Positions 52,150 to 62,772 of a stretch of 64,000 bases of DNA are shown in pieces. Each line of letters opens with the position of its first letter. The first letter of the stretch is position 1. The notes under the pieces are model-generated. The model was not told the origin of the DNA. It ran no database searches and worked only from the letters and a program-made list of their open reading frames with translations. This DNA is from Picocystis sp. L7. Taxonomy: Eukaryota; Chlorophyta; Picocystophyceae; Picocystales; Picocystaceae. The stretch is taken from contig QXJR01000024.1 of NCBI GenBank assembly GCA_020975725.1, positions 124,001 through 188,000 on the forward strand, in the 5' to 3' direction. The position numbers were made by a program, and so were the translations under genes.

Positions 52150-55100
52150 ATGGCGTCCAACCAAACCCTAGAATCCGTGGATCGGGATGGAATCCCCGAG
52201 CTAAGCAACACGAATTGGCCGGAATGGTCCTACAAGATGAAAAATAGCCTCATCTTGATGGACCTTTGGGACTATGTGGATCAAGAACCCCGACTTTCAA
52301 CAACCAATGCCGAGCATTACACATCCGACGACCTTGAGAAGGTCAGAATCGCCGCAAAGGCGCAAGCTCGTATCCTCATGAGAGTGCCGCATTGTTTCAA
52401 AGGGATCCTTGAAGGGTGCACAACGGCGAAGAGCATATGGGAAAAGCTCCAATCCCTTTACAAGCAACAATCGCTCTCTCGGACTTCTCACCTCCTCAAG
52501 ACACTCCACAACATACGGATGGAAGACAAGGAGCAATCGGATGACTTCATCAAGCGAGTCACAAGTCTTGCAAGCGAGCTCCGAGACAATGGTTACGACA
52601 TTGGTGAAATGGCCATATGCACGGCCATACTCAACGGCTTGCCATCTCAATACTCCATGATCAAACATGTGGTTGAAAATTACCATCAAGAACTCAACAT
52701 CGAGAATGTCCGCAATGCAATATTGCGATTCGAGTGCACGGAGTTTAGTGGAAAGGCAATGACAGCCTCCTCCACCAAAGGGAAGCCCAGAAAATCAAGA
52801 CCATTTTGCACATATTGCAAATTTCATGGACACGTCCGTTCCGAGTGTCGCAAACTGAAGAAAAAGAACAGCCAAGGTGGAAAACATCAAACACCTGGAC
52901 AGAATGAGGTGTTGGAAGCTCAACATGGGCCCAAACGTGAAGAGAGTCCAATTGGATTCTCCCTCACGGCCATCGGCACCACGCATCCAAGCATGCCAAG
53001 ACAAAATGGTCTCACAGCCCATTCCTCTACACCATCAGGCATATCACTCTCTTCAAGTGGCAGCTTAAGCATGGAGAACACCTGGATCATTGATTCTGGT
53101 GCCTCATTTCATATGACAGGTGATCCCGGCTTGATTGACCCAGCAACTCGTCAAACAGCCCATGTGGCAATCACATGTGCCAACGGGCAGCAGTTAACAA
53201 GTGAATTTAAGGGAAACAGTGTGATTAGATCAAAAACAGGCACACCTGTGCGCCTCACAAATGTTTACTACATCCCTGGTTTTGCACACAACCTGTTTTC
53301 AGTACCTGCTGCCACAAAGGCAGGGGCCCAGGTCCTATTCACCCATGGGACCTGCAGGGTGGAATGTGCAAAAGGGGTCATCGAGACTACCCCGAGTGCT
53401 GACCACGTCTATGCCCTGGTGACTACCGCTCAGCGATGGCATGAACGCCTTGGGCACGCAAGTGCACCCCGGCTGAAGCTCCTTGGATTGCCCCACAAGC
53501 TAGACGGGGCCTGTGAATCCTGTATCCAAGCGAAGCAGACTGCTCAACCATTTCGACCCAGTAACTATACCTATGAGCCCTTGGATCTGGTCTATACAGA
53601 CCTTGTCGGACCCATACCAGAAACTCCAGGTGGACAGACTTACTATTTGTCCTTATATGACCAGGCTTCCAAAGCAAGCCTGGTGTTTCTCTTACCCAAC
53701 AAGTCCAGTGCATCAGGTGCGCTGATGGAAGGAATCAACACATTTGAGAAAATCGCAAAAGCAGGCTACAGGGTGAAAGCCATACGATCAGATCTGGGAT
53801 CAGAATTTCAGTCAAATGCATTGCAAAAGTTCCTCAAAGATCGAGGAATCACGCATGAAACAACAGCAGGATACACGCCTCAGCAAAACGCTGCTGAACG
53901 ATTGCACAGAACGCTTCATGACAGCGCCCGTGCAATGCTCATCCGTGCAGGACTCCCTGAAACTCTCTGGGGAGAGGCTGTGCGCTGTGCCAATTTTGTG
54001 CGTAATCGCACACCAGTCTCCCTTGCCTTGGATGGCAAAACACCATTGGAAGTATTGACGGGCACCTTGCCCAACTTGAACCAATTCCGCACCTTTGGGT
54101 GCGATGCCTGGGTCCTCATACCTCCTGAGAAGCGAAGCAGCAAATTCAGCGCAAGGTCAGTGAAAGGCACATTCATCGGCTATCACAACAGCTCCACTTA
54201 CCGCGTCCTGGTGGACAACAAAATTGCTCTCAGCAGAAACGTGAGCTTTGTGGAAGACAAATTCAGCAGTCAGTCAATGAACCAAAGCCAAGCACCCGAC
54301 AGCGCACAGGTCGTCCCAGACCTGCTCCCTGAACCTCCACAGTTCAGCCAATCATCTGCAGCAAGTATGGATGGACCTCCAGGGTCACATCAGGCATCAC
54401 CACCAGTCAGTGAGTCGCAAACAACCATCCAGCAGGATGGTGCAGCAGCAGAAAACTTGCAGTTGCTGCCTGAAGACGGCAGCAGCACGCCCACAGCTGC
54501 TTGTCCAAACAATGCTCCAGGTGTGTCCTTCACACCTCCTGAGCATCATGAAAGTGTTGAGGAAGCCACTCTTGTGGCTAAAGAAGCTCCCTCAGCACTC
54601 CCAGAAACTGGCCATCCGCAAGCAGTGGAACCCAAGTCCATCCATCCAGCAGCTCCAGCGCATCCATACAACCTGCGTCCAAGAAAAGGCAGCGCCATGA
54701 GAGCGAAAGCAACGCGTCAGTGGGAGCTTGACGACAGCTTTTCCGGTTACGCTCGCGCCATGGCTCGTCCAGACGCCGAGCTCTGGCAACACGCCATCAC
54801 CGACGAGCTCACCTCTTTGGCCAAGAACGGCACTTGGCGCCTGGTCACTCTCCCTCCTGGTCGCACCCCCTTGACTACCACGTGGGTGTTCAAGGTGAAG
54901 ACCGACGGCGACGGTCAGGTGGAGCGCTACAAAGCCCGCCTGTGCGTGCGTGGCTTCGAGCAGCGTGCAGGAGTGGATTTCCACGAGGTGTTTGCCCCCA
55001 CCTCGGGCAAAGTGGCTCAAAGGGCCTTTCTCACCTATGCAGCCCTGGTTAACTATGAGGTTCAGCAGGTGGACATCAAGACCGCTTTCCTCAACGCAGA

Positions 55101-56355
55101 ACTGAACGAGGAAATTTACCTCGAGATCCCTGAGGGACTGAGGGACGACCGACAACTTAACCAGGAACCGAACCTGGTACTTAAACTGGAGAAGTCCCTC
55201 TATGGATTGAAGCAGGCCCCCAGAATGTGGTATCAGCACCTCACAAACACATTGAAGAAGGAACTAGGATTCCAATGCAACTCTGTGGATGACACCATCC
55301 TCAAGTGCAAGCATCAGAAAACTGGCAAGGAGTGCCTCATCCTAGTGTATGTGGATGACCTGCTGGTTGCTGCTCAAGATCTCAATACCACCCAGGCAGT
55401 GATAGATACCATCTGCAGGCACTATGATGCCAGAGACCTGGGTGCAGCCTCCTTCTTCTGTGGCATGAAGATTAACAGAGACAGAAACAAGAAGTTAATC
55501 TATCTCAGTGAACCTGACAAGATCCAGAAGTTAATCAAGCAGTTTAACATGGAGGACTGCAGAACCAAGAAGATTCCCTTGGATGTGGTGTTAACCAGTG
55601 AAAAGGATGGTGAACCCTGCGACACCACGGAGTACCAAATCCTTGTTGGGAGTCTACTCTACCTCTCAACTACTACCAGACCAGACCTCTGCCAAGCTGC
55701 CTCACAACTGTCCAGATTCATGGCTTGTCCCACTAAGTACCACCTCAAGGCAGCCAAAGGGGTACTCAAGTACTTAAAAGCAACAGTTAACCATGGTCTG
55801 TGTCTGGGGGATCGCCTCGATATCCTGTCTGAAGATCTCGATCAAGCAATCGATACCTTTACCCTTACTGGTTACTGTGATGCAGACTATGCCACGGACA
55901 AGGAAACCAGAAAGTCCAGAACAGGATATCTTTTCTTACTGAATGGAAGCCTTATCTCATGGCAGAGCAAGCTTCAATCTACTGTATCAACCTCCACAAC
56001 AGAGGCTGAGTATCAATCGGCATCGAGTGCCGTCAAAGAGGCACTCTGGTTAAAAAACCTGCTTTCTGACTTAACAAGTGGCAGTTTAAACAAACAGGTA
56101 GTCACCTACTGTGACAATCAGGCATGCATCAAGATCTTGGACAACAACCACAGCATGCAGAAAACCAAGCATATTGATGTGGCCCATCACTTCGTCCGCG
56201 AGCGGGTCATGTTCGGCGATATCACGTTCCGATATTGCGAAAGTGCGGAGATGTTGGCTGACTACTTAACTAAAAATTCAAATCAGCAAACATTTTGGAA
56301 GTGCATTACAAGGCTTGGTATAACTCCAATCATATCAAGAGATGCCACAAACTGA
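52150..56355 (+). CDS. Copia family 2 Gag-Pol polyprotein, 1,401 residues
   Basis: One uninterrupted frame. Gag of the UBN2 type (NTNWPEWSYKMKNSLILMDLW), CCHC knuckle (CTYCKFHGHVRSECRK, about residue 218), protease (WIIDSGASFHMTGD, about 315), pre-integrase region (WHERLGHASAPRLKLLGL, CESCIQAKQTAQP), integrase (YTDLVGPIPETPGG, IRSDLGSEFQSNAL, GYTPQQNAAERLHRTLHD), a Gln/Ser/Pro-rich linker of about 150 residues, reverse transcriptase (WVFKVKTDGDGQVERYKARL, LVYVDDLLVAAQD) and RNase H (GYCDADYATDKETRKSRTGY, VDVAHHFVRERV-like block). The integrase-to-reverse-transcriptase order is that of Ty1/Copia. Confidence 0.95.
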   Translation: MASNQTLESVDRDGIPELSNTNWPEWSYKMKNSLILMDLWDYVDQEPRLSTTNAEHYTSDDLEKVRIAAKAQARILMRVPHCFKGILEGCTTAKSIWEKLQSLYKQQSLSRTSHLLKTLHNIRMEDKEQSDDFIKRVTSLASELRDNGYDIGEMAICTAILNGLPSQYSMIKHVVENYHQELNIENVRNAILRFECTEFSGKAMTASSTKGKPRKSRPFCTYCKFHGHVRSECRKLKKKNSQGGKHQTPGQNEVLEAQHGPKREESPIGFSLTAIGTTHPSMPRQNGLTAHSSTPSGISLSSSGSLSMENTWIIDSGASFHMTGDPGLIDPATRQTAHVAITCANGQQLTSEFKGNSVIRSKTGTPVRLTNVYYIPGFAHNLFSVPAATKAGAQVLFTHGTCRVECAKGVIETTPSADHVYALVTTAQRWHERLGHASAPRLKLLGLPHKLDGACESCIQAKQTAQPFRPSNYTYEPLDLVYTDLVGPIPETPGGQTYYLSLYDQASKASLVFLLPNKSSASGALMEGINTFEKIAKAGYRVKAIRSDLGSEFQSNALQKFLKDRGITHETTAGYTPQQNAAERLHRTLHDSARAMLIRAGLPETLWGEAVRCANFVRNRTPVSLALDGKTPLEVLTGTLPNLNQFRTFGCDAWVLIPPEKRSSKFSARSVKGTFIGYHNSSTYRVLVDNKIALSRNVSFVEDKFSSQSMNQSQAPDSAQVVPDLLPEPPQFSQSSAASMDGPPGSHQASPPVSESQTTIQQDGAAAENLQLLPEDGSSTPTAACPNNAPGVSFTPPEHHESVEEATLVAKEAPSALPETGHPQAVEPKSIHPAAPAHPYNLRPRKGSAMRAKATRQWELDDSFSGYARAMARPDAELWQHAITDELTSLAKNGTWRLVTLPPGRTPLTTTWVFKVKTDGDGQVERYKARLCVRGFEQRAGVDFHEVFAPTSGKVAQRAFLTYAALVNYEVQQVDIKTAFLNAELNEEIYLEIPEGLRDDRQLNQEPNLVLKLEKSLYGLKQAPRMWYQHLTNTLKKELGFQCNSVDDTILKCKHQKTGKECLILVYVDDLLVAAQDLNTTQAVIDTICRHYDARDLGAASFFCGMKINRDRNKKLIYLSEPDKIQKLIKQFNMEDCRTKKIPLDVVLTSEKDGEPCDTTEYQILVGSLLYLSTTTRPDLCQAASQLSRFMACPTKYHLKAAKGVLKYLKATVNHGLCLGDRLDILSEDLDQAIDTFTLTGYCDADYATDKETRKSRTGYLFLLNGSLISWQSKLQSTVSTSTTEAEYQSASSAVKEALWLKNLLSDLTSGSLNKQVVTYCDNQACIKILDNNHSMQKTKHIDVAHHFVRERVMFGDITFRYCESAEMLADYLTKNSNQQTFWKCITRLGITPIISRDATN

Positions 56356-56368
56356 TCCTGAGTGGGAG

Positions 56369-56675
56369 TATTGAGAAAAGGGGTGCAGGATCCCTCTGTG
56401 GGAGTTTATTCTCTACCGCAGACGAGGACGTCGTCCCCGAGAACCAAGCCGTGTCCGTGCTCGCCTCATCATGCGCGTGACTTAACTTTGATGAAATACC
56501 ACCCACTATATGTACTGAGTGGGTTAATGCATGTGTTACACTCTCTGGTATCCACGTCGAGCAACCCCTTGAGCCGCCACGCCATCGTCCCATCCATCGT
56601 CCGAAACCGCCACGCTCGGTTCGGCCAGGGGATTTCAGACCCCCTTTTCAGGCAGGACAGACGAGTCTCACAATA
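56369..56675 (+). repeat. Copia family 2 3' LTR
   Basis: 307 bp, no difference from the 5' LTR seen by eye. Followed by the ACTAG target duplication. Confidence 0.95.
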
Positions 56676-56680
56676 ACTAG

Positions 56681-58120
56681 ACCCGAGTCCCGAACCAGGA
56701 GAACGATGGAGAAAAGAGGACCGGGTAGGAGACCCAATCGGCTGGGAAACGACACGTGCACTGCAAATGGCATTTCGTAGATGAACACCCAAGCAACTCG
56801 CTTCAAATTTCCTTGCCCGGGTTCGCTTCCATGCATCGTCGAAATGGCAAGCTACACAGAATGTAGAAAAAAAATCGCCGTGCTTCCCTTCGATGTCACT
56901 TTCAAAACCAAACGAATTGTACATACCCGCGTGAATAGTTTCATTACTCTTTACTCCACACATAAGCAAAGGGAGCATCAAAAGCGTGACAATGCTTCAT
57001 TCATCCACTCGTATGTTTGCCATGATATGGAAAGTTTGTGAAGCATGAGCAAGACAACATCGGCTTCCTTTCATACCCTCGTGCTCGTGCCTTTCTTGGA
57101 TCATAGGCATGTGAGTTGACCTTGCGGAATCAATCGAGTTCAACCATATCTCGCATTTTGTGGTACACATGTAAGTAATACGGTGGCTAGTCCGAGTTGT
57201 CCACAATTAAAATATCACGTTGGAAGCGGATTTAGAAGCTTTTCAATCCTCCAAACTCGTGGTAGACTTTCTCGTGCTACTTTTGCATCAACTCCGTGTT
57301 AGTGAACTTCTCGTCCACCAACATTCCTAGAACTGTCGGTAAAGAAGCATGCAACGTGAAAACCGTTCGCTCAAGAGATGGTAGTGTGTTGGGTGAAGCA
57401 AGACTTGAAAGTAAATAAATGACGGAGTAGAATTCATATAGGAATATTGTTGTTACTTGCGATAGGTTTAGCTAGGTATGAAGCTTCAGGAAACTAGAAT
57501 GTGGGATTGAAACTCTTAATGCCTTCATAATAGCAATGCTATCGCACCCTTATTCGCCGTCTTGTCGAGGTTTCTCTTACACAATTTCCAGAATCACAAC
57601 GAGGTTGATGCCATTAGTCTAATTTTAGAAAATATAAAAATTACCATACAATTGCTAAAGTACATAGAAAATGTGACGCACAATCAAACGTTTCTGTTAC
57701 ATGTTTGCTACGGCGATATGAGTTTCTCCAACTCGTGTTAATCGCACGAATGAGAATAGCATACTCCCAACTTGTGTTTTTACACAAGCATTAGTGTGAA
57801 CTGTGAGTGTTTTCCATAAAGGCAACTACCAAAATAAAAGGGACCGCCATGAATTTGCGGGTAAGGGTTACAATAATGCGAATTGTTTGACTTGATTCGG
57901 ATGAAACGAGACTGAAATGGCCACTCGACCCGTATCGTATACTGCAAATCAGACAAACAAATCCAAAAGCTTTGTTTGACCACATCTAGAGGAAGTCTCG
58001 CAAGGCATTACGACACCAACACTCCTGAGCTTAAGTTTATGTCTCAACATGTTGCATCATCCACGCACTAATAGGCAACATGTATCGGAAAAAAAAGTGA
58101 AAGCGATTGGCAAAACGATT
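56681..58120. other. AT-richer intergenic DNA
   Basis: The first bases continue the sequence interrupted by the Copia element. No open frame with motifs and no repeat seen on either strand up to the membrane-protein gene. Confidence 0.5.
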
Positions 58121-61015
58121 TCACAAACCCTCGTTCTCCTCCTTGCAACGATTACCACACACTTGCTTGCGCTGACGGAGCCAACCAGTCCATTTTTGTT
58201 TGCCAGCAACTGAAGCTTCCAATGGTGCAGCGGCAGGATCTTGAATAACACGCACCCTATCCCTGACAAGCCATGGCATCAGAGTGAGGACAAACACCAG
58301 ACGCCAGCAGGCGCCCGATGTCTTCCCAAATTGGTTCCTTCTATAATATGCCCATCTATACAGGTAAAGTGTGGCCAATCTTTCTATGTAGGGGTGGCGG
58401 TGTGCTTCGTGCACGATCAAATCCACCTGAAACCATCTGGGATATCCATCAAAAATAGCAAGATCCTCCTGTAACAAGTCAACATCTATTCTGCCTATAA
58501 ACACTGCAACTGCTAGGAGAAGGAGGCCCAAACGCACAAGAAGGCCACCTGAACCAGTTCCCATCCTCCAACACTCTAATGCAAGGTTTTTAATGTTGTC
58601 TGGTTTCACCCGTACTCGGTACATTCCTTTCGAGAAACTCCTTCTACACGCCCACTGCACAATCATTCTTGCTGCTACTGTTATGGTCAATCCCAAACCC
58701 CATGCTATCAAATAAAGCATCAGCGTCTGAGTAAGGGGCCAAAAAAGCAGAAACAGACATGCAGCAAATATAAACCATAACAATGCCATGGACCCCAACA
58801 TCATGTACATCATATCTGCAACAACGCTGTAAATCATGTCCGCACTTTTACGATTAAGATGAAAACGTTTGCCATCAAGGCATGGAATCAAACCACAACG
58901 CATTTTCAAAATAGTTGACTGGAACGATGGTATGTAGCAAACCACTTCGTAGATACCGATCAGAATGGCCACAATCAAGGCAGGAATAAAAGAATAGTTT
59001 ATCATCCATGCCTGTGGTATAAAACGGAGAGCGAATGGTTGCCCGGAAACTTCCTCTCGCTTTGAAGTGCAGGCATTGGCTGCTCCCACCGTAGCGAGGC
59101 TAAGGGCAACTGCGAAAAGAATGAGCATAAAAATCTGAGAAATCTGTCCAAGCAGGATATTGGCAGAAAACCAAAGGCCCTCCTCTTGCCAGTGTTGCAA
59201 ACTGCACACCCTCTTCCAACTCCAGATGAATCCACCCGTACATTCTGATTTACTGGATAAAGTGTTGCCTTTGTATGCGTTAGAGGATGTGTTCACTTGT
59301 CCAGAGGTGCACCTACTGCCAGTTTGGACATCGCTGTGCATATTTCTAGAAACTGCCTGATCGTCTGTTTCACAATTGTCTTCACAGGAGTTTGCATGGA
59401 TAGAAGAATTGGTCTGTAGAAGCGATCCAGATTGAGATTGCACTTTTGGTGGATCACAGGCTGAAGAACTTGGATTCACAGAGTTATATTCTTCTTGGCT
59501 TAGACCCATTCCCCTTGGATTTCCCTGCTCATCTTCGATTAGGAGAGGCTTTACCAATACATTGGCCATAATCGCAAATTCTGACGTACCCGTTTGCAGG
59601 GAGCTGTGGAAGTTCGTCAGATTATCAGCCATTTTGGAAACTTTTGCTACGCCAGCATGCTTGGTCCAGTGGCTCGCACGTTGAAAGTACGGCTCTCGAA
59701 GACCAAGCTTTGCACGCACAGATGGCCAGATGAGTTCAGCGATGGTGAAGAGCTGCACAAGGACTACCAGTCCCCCAAGGCACAAACAAGTGACCATCAA
59801 ACCAAAATAGATGTCACTCGATACAAAGCTCAAGCTCGATCTTACTTCTTCATCGTTGCGATACTCCTGCATGATGACAAAGGGGACCACTGCCAAAGAC
59901 GATGACGAAAGAACAGCAAAAATACATTTGCGTTTGCTCATTGCCCGTGGGTTATTGGTAAGCATGGCAGCTCCCAGAAGTACCAGACCAGTGATGCAGA
60001 CTACTCCAACGATAACAAACCAATTTACTATGGTTATTGTGAACACGCAGGAAAAATCATCGCAGCTTGGCTGTGCATCATTCACAACTACTAGCAAAGC
60101 TGCCGTGTAAACAACAACATTGACGAGATAGAAGACGAAGACCAATGCGACCAAACCTAGCGAACGGAAGCTGTCATTCATAAAGTCAATCTGAGAACTT
60201 GTCTGGACGCAAACTGGACGGCGTGGAGTGACTTGTGGGTCGTCTGAGGGAGTGGTTGTACTTCCTACACTAGCGCTTGTGCTTCCTCTGCATCCATTCA
60301 TTTCAACATCTTCAGTATCCCCTTCATCAACCCTATTCGAAGGAGGTTGGTGGGCTGTCAATTCGACTTGGTTTGGAAGATCAGATCCGTCGATGCAAGT
60401 CTTGTCAATGCCAAACACGTCAAAGAAGGGCGTGGTGCAGCTGTCCTCCGCAAGAGTACTCCACTGCTGCACATCAGATGTCAAGCCCTGGACAATGGCA
60501 TCAGGCTTGAGCGGCAAGCTTTCACCATGGTCGATCATCTCCAGCATCTCATCCACCAGTTCCTCGTTTTCGGCCAGCTGACTCTCGCCGATGCTTCTGA
60601 GATGGGCAAGGAACTGTGCCCTACTGAGTGTTCCATCGCTACCACACATGAGCTGCAGCATTCTGTCTACCAATATTTTTAGAGGGCTTCCCAATTCTTT
60701 GCCCTTGACTTCATCCACCGTTGGCTTTCTAGCTTCTCTCAGCAGCCACGGTATCCATAACATGGCCATGAGTTTCGGCAAGTCCAGCCATTTCTCTCCT
60801 GGAACGCCCGCCATAGATGCAATGTCCTCCGCTTCTGTGTCCGTGACTTTCAAGCCATGCTTGGACATGAGCATCAATTTCACGTCCTCTGGCAGCACAC
60901 ATCCGTCTTGTCTTGGCATCGGCATGGTTGTCTGGTGCAGTGCCGAGACATATCGCAGCTCCGTTCGATCGACGTCCACACCGATGGGTCGTTCGAATTG
61001 GAACGGGTCTAACAT
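58121..61015 (-). CDS. Large multi-pass membrane protein with EF-hand-like N-terminus, unknown family
   Basis: 964 residues, intronless. The N-terminal 160 residues are cytosolic-looking and helical with two EF-hand-like stretches (RQDGCVLPEDVKLMLMSKHG at 35-54; CGSDGTLSRAQFLAHLRS at 124-141); the loops are incomplete, so calcium binding is doubtful. About ten hydrophobic segments follow from residue 285 (for example LVALVFVFYLVNVVVYTAAL, IVNWFVIVGVVCITGLVLLG, FMLILFAVALSLATVGAA, MALLWFIFAACLFLLFW, LVRLGLLLLAVAVFIG), with a long polar loop between the fourth and fifth. Near the end lies a striking block, GYPRWFQVDLIVHEAHRHPY followed by IERLATLYLYRWAYYRR. I do not recognise the family; transport or channel function would be a guess. 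ATG 61015 is preferred to 61159 because the extra 48 residues are proline- and glycine-rich. Confidence 0.8.
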   Translation of the reverse strand: MLDPFQFERPIGVDVDRTELRYVSALHQTTMPMPRQDGCVLPEDVKLMLMSKHGLKVTDTEAEDIASMAGVPGEKWLDLPKLMAMLWIPWLLREARKPTVDEVKGKELGSPLKILVDRMLQLMCGSDGTLSRAQFLAHLRSIGESQLAENEELVDEMLEMIDHGESLPLKPDAIVQGLTSDVQQWSTLAEDSCTTPFFDVFGIDKTCIDGSDLPNQVELTAHQPPSNRVDEGDTEDVEMNGCRGSTSASVGSTTTPSDDPQVTPRRPVCVQTSSQIDFMNDSFRSLGLVALVFVFYLVNVVVYTAALLVVVNDAQPSCDDFSCVFTITIVNWFVIVGVVCITGLVLLGAAMLTNNPRAMSKRKCIFAVLSSSSLAVVPFVIMQEYRNDEEVRSSLSFVSSDIYFGLMVTCLCLGGLVVLVQLFTIAELIWPSVRAKLGLREPYFQRASHWTKHAGVAKVSKMADNLTNFHSSLQTGTSEFAIMANVLVKPLLIEDEQGNPRGMGLSQEEYNSVNPSSSACDPPKVQSQSGSLLQTNSSIHANSCEDNCETDDQAVSRNMHSDVQTGSRCTSGQVNTSSNAYKGNTLSSKSECTGGFIWSWKRVCSLQHWQEEGLWFSANILLGQISQIFMLILFAVALSLATVGAANACTSKREEVSGQPFALRFIPQAWMINYSFIPALIVAILIGIYEVVCYIPSFQSTILKMRCGLIPCLDGKRFHLNRKSADMIYSVVADMMYMMLGSMALLWFIFAACLFLLFWPLTQTLMLYLIAWGLGLTITVAARMIVQWACRRSFSKGMYRVRVKPDNIKNLALECWRMGTGSGGLLVRLGLLLLAVAVFIGRIDVDLLQEDLAIFDGYPRWFQVDLIVHEAHRHPYIERLATLYLYRWAYYRRNQFGKTSGACWRLVFVLTLMPWLVRDRVRVIQDPAAAPLEASVAGKQKWTGWLRQRKQVCGNRCKEENEGL

Positions 61016-62241
61016 CTTTAGCAAATTGATGCTGTCTGACTTGGGACCACTTTCAGGTTCGGGCTGGTGGATCCACCTCCCAGGCCAGTGCCGTCTGTCT
61101 CCCTGGCCACCGACGCTCGCTCGGGGCGGCGGGGGTGGGACCCACCCGCAGTTGCACACGTGTCAGCCACCTGCACCGGGGCGTGGGGCGTACAAGGGTG
61201 CAGCACGTGACCGTACGCCAGCAACCTCCTATCACGTGGCCAAAGGGACGTCTGGGATTCGCTGGTAGGGCTCGAAAGGCAGAACTCATGGTACCGAGGG
61301 AATGACTGGGATCGATCCCGATCGTTCCCTTCAAAATCGACCTTTGAACCGGGTCGGAACGCGGGTTCGAAACCGAGCACCGACCACGGATCGAGCCGGG
61401 GAGATTCCCAAGGATTATTCCAAGAGGGCAACGAACGGGGAAGATTGACCATCTCCAAGAGGATGGTGTAGGGTGTACTGATGCAAGGATGACACGCTTC
61501 AAGAGGAAGTAGAAGGGATAGGAAGCGAAACCAAGACGACACTACGAGGAAGAGCAACCATGCCTTGAACGTCACTTGAGAAGGAAACGGGTGTGCTTGT
61601 AACCTCCCACTTGTCGTCGCGACATGTGCTAGAATTGAGCCACAAAACGCGGTTGGCAATTCCTCTGAAACGAAATGGATACCACCGCTCACCTCCTGCG
61701 AACTCTTCAATCGTTAATCGAAGGGTGACGTCGCTAAACAAGCATGACTTATCCTTACATTTGTGAGACCACACTCGTGCTATCAAACTCCCCCATCGTG
61801 TTAGTGGAACAGTTGCTTGTCAACTCCTCCGTGCTCATGCAACTTGTGACAAGTCCCGAACCTTTTCGTAGAGCACCAGCAGATTGGGATGGGAAAGGTA
61901 CATAGACAATGCATTGGCTTCGATCACCCTGTTTGCTTCCTCAACGATGTGAAGCACCCACACTCGGTCGACGTAGGTCCATCTTGTACCCGCCACGGCT
62001 GTGTTGCTATGCCGAGTATCGATGGACAACTTCGATTGCCTCACCCACGGTAGCAGATCGTGCGACGTCGGTGATTTGGCAATTCTCAGGTCGTGCGAGT
62101 GCCTCAGGGTGCGTGTCCTCGTACGTCACGTGCATCGTCCCAGGTTTCCTTCCCGACAAACAGGGGGGCGCCTCTCCTCCGAATCAGTTAAGCGATAGAG
62201 TTAACAGGGAGTCCGACGTGGTCGAACACGAGGCGGCTGCG
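61016..62241. other. Divergent intergenic region
   Basis: Lies between the starts of the membrane-protein gene (minus) and the small spliced gene (plus). A plus-strand frame runs through 61909-62481, but only its end overlaps a likely exon. No other feature supported. Confidence 0.4.
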
Positions 62242-62647
62242 ATGGGACTCTGCTTGGAGTCGAACCTGGACGATGCGTGCCACATGGAGCTGATTGACGA
62301 CGAGAGAAGCGACTCCGAACGCACAACATCCGTCCGAAAAGCCGCCAAGATGTCCAGGAGGTTCATGGACGAAAGGGTGAGTGTCCAGGAGGGAGCGGAA
62401 AGACCGCTGGAAACAGGAGACGAACATCACTGCTGCTCGACGCCTTGGGAAGGATCGAGGTTTGCGGCGTGGTTCGTATGAGTGGATGTGTCTGGAGGCT
62501 GACCGAATGTATTTGAAGGCCGGTGGGATACAAACAGAAGTCATGGCTCAACTGAACCTGGTGGCAGATGCCTTGGATAAACTGGCCAAGGACCACGAAA
62601 TGCTGAAAGAAAAGAAAAAAGAAAAGTCGAAGGAAGGACGCGATTGA
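62242..62647 (+). CDS. Small spliced gene, coiled-coil protein of about 95-120 residues
   Basis: Exon 1 (62242-62376) would encode MGLCLESNLDDACHMELIDD, then SERTTSVRKAAKMSRRFMDE and one Arg, ending at a GTGAGT donor. The second exon ends at 62647 and encodes ADRMYLKAGGIQTEVMAQLN, LVADALDKLAKDHEMLKEKK and a lysine-rich tail, a clear heptad helix. Two acceptors keep the frame: CTGGAG at 62497 (121-nt intron, 94 residues) or AAACAG at 62416 (40-nt intron, 121 residues); the second is very short. The gene converges on CutA, whose stop lies 125 bp downstream. The family is not recognised. The C-terminal exon is more secure than the start. Confidence 0.5.
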
Positions 62648-62772
62648 ACATTAGAAAAGCTATCCCTCGGGCAGGATTTTGCCTTCTCCTGGGGATGGCA
62701 CATTTTTGTCGTGGAATTCTTGTTGCACCACGCCAGCTTGGGAAAATCTTGGTCCAGCCAGCGAATGCCCGG

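Larger units (their letters stand above)
51784..56680 (+). mobile_element. Copia family 2 element, whole-looking and very young
   Basis: Target duplication ACTAG at 51784-51788 and 56676-56680 encloses LTRs of 307 bp (51789-52095 and 56369-56675) that look identical base for base. The LTRs begin TATTGAG and end CACAATA. Between them lies one open polyprotein frame, and a short purine tract (GAGTGGGAG) precedes the 3' LTR. No break is seen. Identical LTRs imply insertion too recent for divergence. It is unrelated to family 1 beyond the shared Copia order. Confidence 0.95.

Noticed and set aside
61340-61375. tRNA-like B box (GGGTTCGAAACC)
   Set aside because: No matching A box, acceptor stem or cloverleaf around it; no tRNA or rRNA gene found elsewhere in the window.
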